Position numbers and translations under genes: made by a program | DNA from: Liolophura sinensis | Taxonomy: Eukaryota; Mollusca; Polyplacophora; Chitonida; Chitonidae | Assembly: GCF_032854445.1 (NCBI RefSeq) | Contig: NC_088295.1 | Coordinates: forward strand, 23,735,385 to 23,795,384 | Direction: 5' to 3' | DNA: 60,000 nucleotides | Notes under the pieces: generated by a model | Database searches by the model: none | The model's input: only the letters and a program-made list of their open reading frames with translations | What the model was told of the DNA's origin: nothing | Part shown: in pieces, positions 32,569-43,852 of the stretch | Position numbering within the stretch: the first letter of the stretch is position 1 | How the letters are laid out: every line of letters starts with the position of its first letter

Positions 32569-32652
32569 TCACCCAGCTCCGAAGTGCTAGCATCCGATTG
32601 GATGAATCTTTCACCCAGTTATTCAGGGCTTTTCCCAGAAACAACAACTTGA
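32569..32652 (+). pseudogene. Copy M last exon, PPSY motif destroyed
   Basis: SDWMNLSPSYSGLFPETTT then TGA matches gene B SDWMKPPPSYSELFPETTA. The first two prolines of PPPSY are replaced (LSPSY), and the acceptor CAG of gene B is not conserved. Confidence 0.7.
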
Positions 32653-32819
32653 AGCGCGGAAGCTGGAACTTGCCTTACTTATACCGACGGCAGAATGAAC
32701 GGCAGCCGTGACAACAGAGTCCCATGAAGCAGTTTCCAATCATTCATGTTTGTGATTTAAATTGTTGTCAATGCATCATGATATCAACCAAGAATTCAAC
32801 CAAGATAGAAAGAAGGTTG

Positions 32820-33115
32820 TGTTATCAGGATTTTTTTTACCAGTAAATCATTGGGACAGATACCCGGTTATAACGGCCTTGTTATCCCAGGTAACCAGTA
32901 AATCATGGAGAAAGATACCCGGTAATACCGCCCATTTGATCCCAAGTAACCAGTGAATGACGGCCAATTGAACCCAAGTAACCAGTCAGTGATGGTTATT
33001 TGATCCCAGGTAACCAGTCAGTGATGGCCATTTGATCCCACGTAACCAGTCAGTGATGGCCATTTGATCCCAGTTAACTAGTGAATGACGGCCATTTGAT
33101 TCTAGGTTACCATAA
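32820..33115 (+). repeat. Tandem repeats in the 3' flank of copy M
   Basis: About seven units of 30-40 bases around TTTGATCCCAGGTAACCAGT plus CAGTGATGGCCA. The same unit occurs in the gene B 3' UTR at 51485-51592, so it predates the duplication. Confidence 0.85.
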
Positions 33116-33332
33116 TATAATATCTCAATAATACTTGAGACAGTTAAATCTTTTATGTTTAGTATTTTTAAGTTGGCGTGCATGCATGGTTAAATATTCT
33201 AGTATTAATCAGGAAATATGTTTATATGTGTTATATATACTCACATTCCACTGTGCCTTTAACCTGCCAATATTGTGCAAAGTTACACTAAAATGGTCGG
33301 TACTTTTAGATGATGGTGAATCTATTCGTTTC

Positions 33333-33545
33333 ATTTATTTATTTATTTGATTGGTGTTTTACCCTTATATTTCACTAATACGACGGCGGGAGGAAAGCGG
33401 GCACAGCCCGGGGGAAACCCACGATCATCCGCTGGCTGCTTGAAGACCTTCCCATGTACGTCCGGAGAGGAAGCCAGCATTGTTGGGAGGCTCCTGGGTG
33501 ATTACGTTGCGTTAGCGCGCTAACCAACTGTGCCACGCAGGCCCC
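33333..33545 (-). mobile_element. SINE family 1, near full length
   Basis: TTTATTTATTTGATTGGTGT at the left, CCGGAGAGGAAGCCAGCATT in the body and GTTAGCGCGCTAACCAACTG plus TGCCACGCAGGCCCC (tRNA-like head, complement) at the right. CTATTC flanks both sides. Confidence 0.88.
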
Positions 33546-33699
33546 TATTCATTTTCAAACAATACATGTAAATGGTTGTTTATGTTAATGAGACAGTACA
33601 TTTGTTTGGGTTCTGTCTTTGTAAATGAGGTTTTATATGCGTGTTTTCATTTTTCATTTGGCAACAGAATTATGAAAACATGCATAGACGTGAATGTTT

Positions 33700-33860
33700 T
33701 TGTCAGATGTATTTCACTCGTATATATATCCAGAATCTGTTCATGTCATAGAATATTTTACATTCACACTTTCAAAGATTACATTTTCTTACGTTCACAA
33801 ATAACTGATTTTCGTTGTATTTTGGTGTGAGTATGCTGTAGAATAAATGCACTACATTGC
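33700..33860 (+). other. Remnant 3' UTR end of copy M with AATAAA
   Basis: Aligns with 52140-52290 after gene B, including TGTAGAATAAATGC in both. AATAAA at 33842-33847. Confidence 0.55.
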
Positions 33861-33989
33861 CATCGTGGCGTAAAGGTGTTATGGTCGTTTTGTGTGTTTT
33901 CGTTTGAAGTAACAATATAACCTAGCTAGGTAACTCTATAAGCCCCGTAGTGAAGGTTACCATTCTGTCATGTACACCCACCGCCCATT

Positions 33990-34056
33990 GCCAGTCTGAA
34001 TGTCTTATAAGTGAAATATTCTTGAGTACGCCATAAAACCAATCAAATAAATCAAG
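33990..34056 (+). mobile_element. SINE family 1, 3' fragment
   Basis: TATAAGTGAAATATTCTTGA then GTACGCCATAAAACCAATCA and an AAAT-like tail. Confidence 0.7.
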
Positions 34057-34930
34057 TAAATATATATCCAGATCACATTAATTGTAAATGCATGGTAAAC
34101 AGTGTTCACAACATTGTTACTGTTATTTATTTAACTCGATTTGATACAAGAACACATTTTTAGAAAAGCTGAATTCCGATTGAAATATATCCATAGAAAA
34201 GATTTTTTTGCAGATATTTTATAAACGATTTTGGCTATCATTTATTTATATTAAGGTGAAATAATTAAGAACATTGAAGGGCAATAACTAAATATGGCAG
34301 AAGAAGAAACGGAACGGATGTTTGACATCTACGTACACACGATGGAAATTACACAAAGAAATATTTAGAATATAAATAGTACAAAATTTAAAAAAACAAC
34401 ATACAAAACAGAAAGCTTGTAAATCAGAATTGAAACATTTAAATGGGTTTCCCTGAAAAGAGTAATAATAGGTATATTTCCCATAACTGTTTTCTCTAAA
34501 GCACAAAGTTATGTGAATACAGGGAAACAACCTTAAAGGAAAAGAAAACAATAGTAACATAACGTAACATAGTAACGACATTGTACGTCTGATTCGAAAA
34601 TATTCTACCACAAAATAAGGATAATGTTCACGATCTCAAACTAATACCACTAGCGAGAAATTCTCAGTCTTGGAAAGTTCCGGGAGCAGCCACTATATCA
34701 GTAGGCATGAGCTCTGTAATGCCCCAGGTAAATCCAACGAGGTCGTCCTGAATACAAAAAGCAGCCGATCTGAGATGTCGTTCATATGAATGGGAAATGA
34801 GCCAATATGACTGAAACATGATGGTCTACATACGGATCTCTTATAGGTTAGTAGTATAATATTTCCAAAAACAACTTCATTTCTGATCATTAGAAAACCG
34901 CGTTTCCGACAAGCTCTTTTTTTGTTATTA
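34057..34930. other. No recognisable gene
   Basis: AT-rich flank between copy M and gene B; short frames only. Confidence 0.5.
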
Positions 34931-34939
34931 ATACACAGA

Positions 34940-35160
34940 TGCAATCCTTGAGTTATGTTTTTCTATGTGCTAACTGTGAAGTTACTCTTATGTGGAGAGA
35001 GCAGTATTGCTGTATAAATATAATCAATTCACCACACGTCAGCTGGTCTCGCATTAAAATTACTTATCTGGTATCAACTTGGGGACCATGCTCTTCTCCA
35101 CTACCAAGACAACGTAACAGAATTATCTCGGTCATAACAACTTCTTTGGGCTACCATATC
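34940..35160 (+). repeat. Segment duplicated at 53130-53345
   Basis: GAAGTTACTCTTATGTGGAG and AGCAGTATTGCTGTATA match AAAGTTACTCTCATCTAGAG and ACAGTCTTGCTGTGTA in the flank of gene B. Part of the tandem unit. Confidence 0.6.
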
Positions 35161-35595
35161 AACATGAACGAGGAAGGGGTAATATAAATATGTAAATATA
35201 TGGAAACGTAATTTACTTAACAGCGCCAAGATGTCTGTATCCTTCCCCCTTCGGATATCGCTACAGCGTTGGTGTTGTTCGAAAACCGTGTAATGTCTCA
35301 TTTATAAGCTAGAGATCTTACAGTCGAAGATATGAGGCCACTTTCGCAAAATTTCATATTATAAAGTCATATTTGTCGTAAACATGTATGTTGTACCAAG
35401 CCAACGTGATTTACGTGAAACTTTTGAAAAACTGGTTTATGTTTTGTGAAAGTGGGTCTTAGTTTGCCTGCTCGGAAACAAATGCGATGGGCACAACTAA
35501 AATATTTGAAGTGAATTATGGTCCGTTCCTTATGACGGGGCTTTAAGACCAGAAGGAAGTAATGGAAAGTTTATGTAATCATTTATTCCATTGTT

Positions 35596-35880
35596 CCATT
35601 ACTCAAGAAATTTTCCCCTTATGCAACGACGGTCAGTTTTACGGGCGGAGACAATCGGAGGGCCCATAGGTATACCACTAATCTTTGATAACTTACTGAT
35701 GAACTTTCACACGTGTAACGTACAGATATGCACACCATATTGGCGGAAGACAAGTTGTTTTCAGCAATGGCTACACTACGCAAACAGCCACACGAGCGTC
35801 GTCAACTGCACCAAGGCCCCAAAAACATTGAGCGTGGGGGTTTGAACTCGTACCTCGTGTGTCATAGCAATTGTAAACAA
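35596..35880 (-). mobile_element. SINE remnant (third family)
   Basis: CTCAAGAAATTTTCCCCTTA and ACGACGGTCAGTTTTACGGG on the minus strand, with a GGGGGTTTGAACTCGTACCT B-box-like head near 35835. Confidence 0.55.
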
Positions 35881-36049
35881 GCACCACATGAAGAATGTAA
35901 GTAAAACAAATACTTATAATTGCAAACATACACGTAAATATCAGTATTCAAAAAGTTAATGCGCACGGTGTTTTTACACAAAAACTGTTCATATGTCGTA
36001 ACTCAAGGAAACGATTACGTATCTAGGCTATCAAGCATGATCATCGACA

Positions 36050-36660
36050 GAAAGTACAGGTCACACCGACCTACATATTGCGAAATACAACCAAGGTGTG
36101 TTGAAAAGGGTGGTATTTGAACAGGTATTTGCACATGACAAAGGATACATTAACGTTGATTACCACATCTACACGAGTTACAAGCCTTTGTGTTCATCAT
36201 ACACGTAGCTTACCTCAAGAACTACAGAAGACATACGGTAGCGCACAGACCACCAAAAATACAAGTGGACTGTGTGCATTGCAAACTGCTATATCTTTCC
36301 CCCTTTCTATATGTACCTCTAAAGGTGTGACAGGGCTGTAGTCAAGCTGGGCTGGCCAGGCATTGGGATGTTGGTGAGTTGTCAACGGCCGTGCGGATCA
36401 ATGTTTGTATCTAGGTCACTCGCACGCGCGAACTGAACCACAGGTAACACACATATGGGGTGTCATGGCGGCTGGCGGAGCAGAAGAAAGACGGGTTTAG
36501 AGACAGAGGTTATGTATCAGAACGGTTATATGTGAATGACTACACAACATTCACGATCAGGTGATCCCTGATACCGTGTCACAAGTCAAACTGTAGGACC
36601 TGTCCGTCTACCACGTTAAAGTGTGGAGTCCAGACAATGATTATCAACCTGACAACCGGG
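36050..36660 (+). repeat. Segment duplicated at 54370-54990
   Basis: ACCTACATATTGCGAAATAC, GTATTTGAACAGGT, TATATGTACCTCTAA, AATGTTTGTATCTAGGTCAC and GGGTGTCATGG recur in order at 54370-54990. About 58 bases present in the later copy are missing near 36476. Confidence 0.75.
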
Positions 36661-37085
36661 TTTCTTTTGAAAGCCACATGTGAGTATATACACACACTAC
36701 ACGTCAAAAAACCATATAGCTAAAAGCCATGTGTGAGTTACACTACATACACTACACGTCAAAGAACCATATAGCTATAAGCCATGTGTAAGTATACACA
36801 TCCAAAACTCGTCCACGAGCCATAACTAAAGGCCATGTATAAGTATACACATCCTCTACACGTCAAAGAACCAATGAGCTAAAGCCATGTGTAAGTATAC
36901 ACATCCAGAACACGTCAAAGAACAATCGCCAAAAGCCACGTGAAAGTATACACATCCACAACACGTCAACGGGCCATAACTATAGGCCATGTGTAAGTAT
37001 ACACATCCTCTACACGTCAAAGAACCATATAGCTAAAAACCGTCTGTACGTATGCACATCCACAACACGTCAACGGGCCATCATC
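36660..37085 (+). repeat. Minisatellite with donor-like GTGTAAGTAT in each unit
   Basis: About seven units of 50-60 bases: AAGCCATGTGTAAGTATACA then CATCCACAACACGTCAAAGA and ACCATAGCTA. The first unit carries GTGAGTATAT. Homologous array at 55000-55310. Confidence 0.85.
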
Positions 37086-37089
37086 TGGT

Positions 37090-39384
37090 TGTGCATGAAC
37101 TTTTCTCATTCATTTACTGCTTGGTCTCAGTTTTAGCTGGAAGCGTAGAAATGCCTGTGTAAACAGAGAAAATATCAGAGTTTCACATATCTAAAACTGG
37201 ACACCCAACACTGGCTTGAACGGAATACTTCAAAAGGTTCCGAAATCCGTCAAAGTCAAGATTTACGAAGGAATTCACGTTTTCAAGAGGAAAATTCTAT
37301 CATTACAAAAGTATGACACCTGAAACAAAAATTCAGCTTTCGTTTTTTGTAACAAATACATAAGTAACTGAACAATTACGCAGTAAGTGAAGAAAATTTG
37401 CGTTGGTAGGCCTATTAATTGTCAATTGATAATTTTACTTGTGTTCTTAGAACTTGTTCTTAAGGTCAGAGGTTATAGCATGATCCTCGGAATGTCTGAC
37501 GTTAATTTTTTTTAATTCATATTTTATAATTTTATTATATTTGACACATGAAAGTAGAACCTCAACGCTAAAGCTTCTAAACTGCACGTAGATGGTTTGA
37601 TGTCTCCAGAATCGATTTTCATCGTTTAAAACATCGAAGGGAAGAAAAAATGTAGAATTTGGTGATCGAACATCAGAAAATGTACTCCACTTCGATCGAG
37701 CCACCGTTCATCTTGTTACGCCAGGGCGGTATATTCGCTGCTGGCATGTGAGCATGTTCTATGCGTTCCATACAGACCACAGGAGACAATCACTATACTC
37801 TTACAGCAAATTCCAGATTATTCCATGCCCAAGAGTGGCTTGTGATTGCAGTAACACATAGTACATGTAGGATAATGTATATATGGCCCAAATGCCACAG
37901 ACTGAGAAAATATGGACCAGATCTCCTCAAAAACACCATTTCGTCACGGGGCACTCGCATCAGACGAGCTAGTTCAGACATGCCTACTGAAAGAAAAGCC
38001 AAACGAAAAAGAAAAGAAATCCGGATTTTCTCTCCAGGAATGCAGAGGTTTAGTTACTTACTTGTTTGAAGCAGCAGGTTGTGAATACGAACTATAGGGA
38101 GCTGTTCGCCTTTGCTCAACAATGTCCACGAGTCTACAGGGTAGTTTTTCAGCTCAGACCACATCTCGCCTACAGACCCCTGTGCGCGCAATACTCCACA
38201 ACATGCCGTACATGTGCTGTTTTCATTCAATATAACTCAAACCATATTTATTTTGTTCGTGATACTTTTTAAACCATGAAAGATCAGTTAGATTCTTCAC
38301 AGGGTGTTGAGCGACAGACTCTTCCCGTCACTGGAACTCACGATCTGCTGGCCCGACTGCATGGATTCTGGTGTAGCAGCCGGTATCGCTCGACTTGGAT
38401 GTGGGCTGCGAACCCATGCCAAATTCAACTCGGGGACAACCATAATTCCATGGATGTCCAATTCGTGTCAGCTCCTCGGGTCGACAATATATAAGTCGTT
38501 TACACGCTAACATAGCATAAATATTGTGTCTGGTGTTACGACCCAAACTGTCTGTATTATAAAGAGATGGCTTGTTTGAAATACACGACAGTTTAGCCGC
38601 ACAAAAAGTAACCAAAACCAGCAGATTTTATTTTTCAACAATTTATTAGGTTTAACAAGAACAGACAACAAGACTTATACAAATACTAAAGTACTTAAGT
38701 TTTACAAGAAATGATAGCAGTATCTATACAAATACTAAAGTACTTACATGTACAAACCGACTCATATACTCAACAACGCTTAAAAAATGCACAGAGGCAA
38801 TATTCACAAGAGGGAAAATCCACAGTATAACTGAGTGTATGACGAAATACACACAAAATTCCACAGACAGGTTCCGTGTACTAATAAACATTGTGTACAC
38901 AAGAGCACAAATTAAATATACAAGTTTAGACTGAACAAGTGCTCGGTGGAGATATGATATAACAAAGCCAGAGGGTATAAAGACACCAAAATTCAGCACA
39001 AAAGGCCTACTAAAGTAACACACAGCGAAAGCATCCAAAACTCTCAATAATTCTCCTTTCTCCTCCTTTGACTGGTGGAATTTTCTAGAATAAGAAAATT
39101 CTTGTACACTTGTTGTAAACAAACAGGCCCCGAACTGAGCGTATTCTGGAACATTCTAAGGCAGAGGCAGACAGCAGGCCCTGAACTCAGCATATGTAAA
39201 CAGTGGCAAGCTAAATTTAGAAGCTGACGGCAGTTGTTCACATAACACTGGGGTCGTTGGCGATCTCATTTAAACTTATCTGAAAACTGCTGAATACTTC
39301 TTCTTCCAGGTAACTATCTCCGTTACAAACATTTGCTTACAATTTACACAGGTTCTGGCTTCCCAGCATATGCCTCATTTGGGA
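37090..39384. other. No recognisable gene; expected site of gene B 5' exons
   Basis: The gene B model begins in phase 1, so a start exon with signal peptide should lie upstream. I could not identify it here. Frames such as 37761-38069 show no recognisable domain. Confidence 0.4.
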
Positions 39385-39700
39385 TTCAACGCTCACTGTT
39401 AGTGATAATTGCACAATTTCTGACCCTCTCTTTGTTACTTGTCAGTTTTCCAATCCAGTGCTGACTCTCAGTGATAATGACACACGCTTTGGCTTCCCGG
39501 TAGTTACTCCCCTTATTTGCCTTTCATCTCCACGAGATGGCTTAAAAATCGTCGATATGCCCGTTAAGCCACAATCATTCATCCATTCATTCATTATTGT
39601 TTCAGTGCTCACAGTTTCTGGATTCTCGATATTTACTCTCGTCATTTGTGTTTCAGTGCTAACCCTCAGTGGTAATGGTACAGGTTTTGGCTTCCTAGAA
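39385..39700 (+). repeat. Short minisatellite carrying a splice acceptor and exon start
   Basis: About four irregular units with GTTTCAGTGCTCACNCTCAG, TGGTAATGGTACAGGTTTTG and GGCTTCC. The last unit runs straight into the gene B exon at 39657. Expanded to about 20 copies at 55508-56860. Confidence 0.75.
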
Positions 39701-39789
39701 TACAAAGGCCAGAACTTACAGGTATCTCAGAGCTCGGCCCTGCTCAAAACCAACCACCTGTACAAGATCTGTTTAAACTTGGACTTCAG
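39657..39789 (+). CDS. Gene B exon, first half of SRCR-like module 1
   Basis: Acceptor TTTCAG, donor GTGAGT, phase 1 to 2. Reads VLTLSGNGTGFGFLEYKGQN and ends YKICLNLDFR. Only one cysteine in this half. Its first bases are the repeat unit of the adjoining minisatellite. Confidence 0.65.
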
Positions 39790-42700
39790 GTGAGTTGTGA
39801 GGTTAGCTAAAACATGTGTAAATATGTAATATGGCTTAAAATGGCTGGTTCAGATTACAGATAACATCCCAAATGAGCCGATGCCTACACCCTGGATAAT
39901 TTAGCAAGTACTTGGTCTTCTAATGATGCAGATTGTTCATATATTTTCCCCTCAAAGCACAAGGAAAAATATTTACTTAAGCACAAATAGCTTAACGAAG
40001 TATTAAGTCACCCGGGGCAATCGACAGCCGAGCGATCTGGACTGACCACTGCCACTGAGCAATGAGGTCGCGAGTTCATAACCTGCTCTTGCTGATTCGG
40101 CTGTGGCCCCACCAGAATTACTAATAGTAGCCATACAAGTGAAATATACCTCATTACGGGATAAAACACCAGCTGAAACGAATTAATTATTATCAATTTG
40201 CATAGATAGTATGACCCTGATTGATTTATTTGTTTCTTGTTTTAAAACGAATTAATTATTATCAATTTGCATAGATAACATATGACCCTGATTGATTTAT
40301 TTGTTTGGTGTTTTAAAACGAATTAATTATTATCAATTTGCGTAGATAACACATGACCCTGATTGATTTATTTGTTTGGTGTTTTGTGCCGTACTGAAGA
40401 ATATTTCACTTATACGACGGCGGCCAAGCAGCATTATTGTGGGGTGAAACCGGGCAGAACACTAAAAGCCGAACATGGTCATAGTCTAACGATTTCATTG
40501 TACTATTTCAGAGGTTATCCACTGTTCAAGCTGCTGATTCGAAGCAGCACGACAGAGACAGTATACCGTGTGGATCGCTGTAGTCACTCCTGCTACGACC
40601 TATACCTGGAATGCAATGTCGGTACGTATATGTCAAGGGAGGAGCGGTAGATTATACACGGTTGTATAGCACTAGCTGTCATTGAGTACCACTTCAGTAT
40701 TAACCATATTTACAATGGTACTAAGTGAAACTCGACAGAAAACCGACCAAACTACATGAATTGGGCACCCAGTGCTTCCTTACATACATTTCAAACAATA
40801 TCTCTTCATAACACCGCCTGTTTAAGCCAGAAGCTCGAAACCTGCATAAAATATAAAAGCTAAACTCAAAAGGTATCAGCCAATGAGAAAAGGATTGTTG
40901 TCGATTGTATCTACAGAATTCAGGGATACCATAAATACACCACTTCATATTGCAAATATGAACGCTCTAAAAGTTTAGGTCAGATATAAAAGCTCTCTTG
41001 AATTTTTTGTCTTCAATTCTTGTCTTCTTTGCGTCTGAAAAAACAGCAGAGGCCAAGTTTGTGTCTATTCTTAGATTGTCACACTATCCCAGATATCGTC
41101 TTTATAATGCAGTGAACAAAGCCATCAAGTAGACAACTTGGAATATCGGTTTTCTTGAGCTTCTTAGAGCCGATGAAAAAGCAGAAAATTCGTCACAAAA
41201 ATATTAGCAATAACCTTGCTACACTTATTTACATATTTTTCTCTTCCCATCACACGTTTCAGAGTTTCCATATCGTCTAGATGAAAGTGGTGACATCAGA
41301 CTGTTTTTTGAGGCACAGTGGTCAGCTCTGTGCTTTAACACAGCTTTGACCTTTGAACAGGCTTCAGAGTTCTGTGAGAAATTCAACTTACCCAGGTAAG
41401 AAAATTTAATGTAACACTTAATGTATTTTAAATTTACGAACAAGGTAATGACAGCAGTTAATGTTTTAAGTTCCCTCACTTTACCCCTTGTCTTAATATA
41501 TGTATATTATCACACTACCATGTATTACTCAGTTTTTAACAACAATTTGGTTTTCACCTCTATACAATGTACATTGGCATATTTATGATTTGTTGAATAT
41601 ATTCTTTTTGGTCCTGTTTTCTAATTCGTAATAAGTTCACTTTAACAGTACTTCTGTAGTGGAGGATAGTGACTGATACATTGTGTAACCATTAACTATC
41701 CGCTCTTAATTCGACAATTGATCCTCATTAGGTTGTTAATTATTTCTTTCGGTCGAGTATGTAATTTGTAATTTTCGTGGATGATGCAGTAGCTTAGGCT
41801 TTATGCCTGTCCAACACCACTTTATGTTTCTGCAGTTATAGTGTTGAAGTCCTTCGTGGAAGTTTCGGAACGTATCAAAACTCCTGGAAGATAGGCGATA
41901 GCTGTTCAAGTAAAATTTTCAATAATTGTACATCTATACGGCGACTAACAACAAATGCGTGCACCGCTGGAACTCTGGCTGCTATCAAGTGTAAAATGCC
42001 AGGTAGGTGAACAAATCATCTGACAAATTCGTAACTCCAACAAGAGGACATAACCAATGTTTACACTGAGACACTTACTTCAATGCATGGTGTACCATTT
42101 CCCTCGCAATAATGATTCGGATCCAAGTTGAATTGACCGTTGTTTACTTGTAATATATTATATAATATTTTACCGATTTGCCCACAACACGTCATCGCCT
42201 AGGGTTAGAGTAATAAATGATAGACTACACACCTCAAGTCCGAATTGCTTCAGGAGGGAAAGGTACAGTCAGTCAACTCATTCAGCTAAAGACTATCTCT
42301 GACTGCTGCCAATGGGCAATGGACAAATGAGGTTACGTGCTCAATCGCCGAAAAAAATTAGGTTAGGATGCTTTCCAAGTGTCACATGTCAAAGATAGAT
42401 CTCTGTCCGTCGAGATTTTTGTTTGCCCTTAACCTGACCACCATTGCCTAAGTATTCTTGGCTATATGGTATGGAAACGTATGTTAATCTATCCATATGT
42501 GATAATACCCACGCTAAGAAGAACATACAACCTAGGCGTCTCTTTAGAAATATAGATGAACTACATTTATGTATAAATGTAACATTTATAACCAAAAATA
42601 AAGTATGCAAATGTTGTTTGAGTAAAGCTCCAGAGTTTCGATTGCTGGACTGGGGTGAAACTCGTCACAGAGGCACATTAGAGGTGAAAGTTGGCGAAAC

Positions 42701-43821
42701 ATGGAATCAAGTCTGTTCAAAGGGATTTACATTAGATGATGCGAGAGTAGCCTGTCGGACCTTGGGATACCCTAGGTGAGTATGCAGTATTGCACTCTGG
42801 AATTTCGGGAGCTTAAATGTGTTCAAGTAAGATAAAAGATAACCGTCAAGGCGCTTTGGTAGCCTATTTTAAATTTTTTTTATCGCAGCTGTCTGAAAGT
42901 TGGCAGAAAATATCGCATGAATGTTATTATTTTCGGTTTTTAAGTTTGTTCTTCTGGGCCACTTAGTTTGACGGCCACGATGGATCTTGGGTTAAACCTC
43001 TTCTCAAGATTTGGTCATTGGTCAAATATCTGACGTCATAAAGTTTACAATTTTTGTACAGTTTCGATGTGTTCCGATAACTGGAGATGTAGTTAAAAAC
43101 TAATTTTAGTGTTTTGAAGTTACGTCATCTCAACGGCCTGTAAATCGAAATCTATGAGCGGTAGAAATTTGTAATTTGCACGAAATTGTAGCCTGAGATA
43201 TGCTATTTTCGTTGGAGTTGAATCCTTTTAAGCTGTTATTAATGGTTTTCTCATTTCAAGTTCTTAAATGACATCACTCAATTTCAGAAATAGAAATTTA
43301 AGCCCATTCATTAACCTAGACTTTTTGGGAAGCTAGACAATTATATGCTCTTAACACTCTAGTTAGGTTGTTGAAACCACATCACAAGATTTCTCTCTTG
43401 ACTTCATCCTATGAAGGGTAGATTCCCCTGAAGTGGAAAGCTACACATCCGATCACTGTCTGTAGAACATTTCATTCGTCAGTAAAATGTAAATTACAAA
43501 TTACATGTAAGCTAATTAATTATTTATTTATTGCCTGTCATGCTGGTCTATACTTTTGCATGCATCATAAACGCCTTCTTTTGTTCTCATAGTTCGGACG
43601 CAAATTATCACCGCAGAAAATATAGTCTTTCCCGGTTTACTCGTTATTCGGGTCAGTTCAGGTGCACCGGAAGTGAAGCATCTCTCACAGACTGCCCAGG
43701 ACTTGAGGAGGACTATAAATATTGCTATTCTGCATACGTGACGGATATCTCATGTACTGAAGGTGGGTGTTCACCCGTTGGATTTTAGCTGTGAGAATTT
43801 GAAGAACAATTTCTATGCTAT

Positions 43822-43852
<31 letters not shown>

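Larger units (their letters stand above)
22467..32652 (+). pseudogene. Copy M: decayed SRCR receptor gene
   Basis: Exon-like fragments with the gene B order survive at 22467-22566, 23472-23551, 27590-27667 (again at 29525-29574), 30326-30484, 31364-31500, 31853-31985, 32303-32373 and 32569-32652. The equivalents of the second half of SRCR 5, of SRCR 6 and 7 and of the transmembrane exon (46715-50308 in gene B) were not found, so a deletion between 31985 and 32303 is likely. Defects seen: deleted cysteine segment in the first exon, frameshift in 30326-30484, cysteine loss in 31364-31500, a stop in 31853-31985, loss of both PPxY motifs. Some fragments keep open frames and splice sites, so a short transcript cannot be excluded. 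Confidence 0.75.

Noticed and set aside
36570-36690. An extra SRCR second-half exon (CPSTTLKC) ending at GTGAGT in 36680
   Set aside because: All three phases meet a stop close to the only plausible acceptor, and the sister segment does not conserve it.
37761-38069. 102-codon frame as the gene B first exon
   Set aside because: No signal peptide at its start, no phase-1 donor evident in frame at its end, and no paralogue in the other units.
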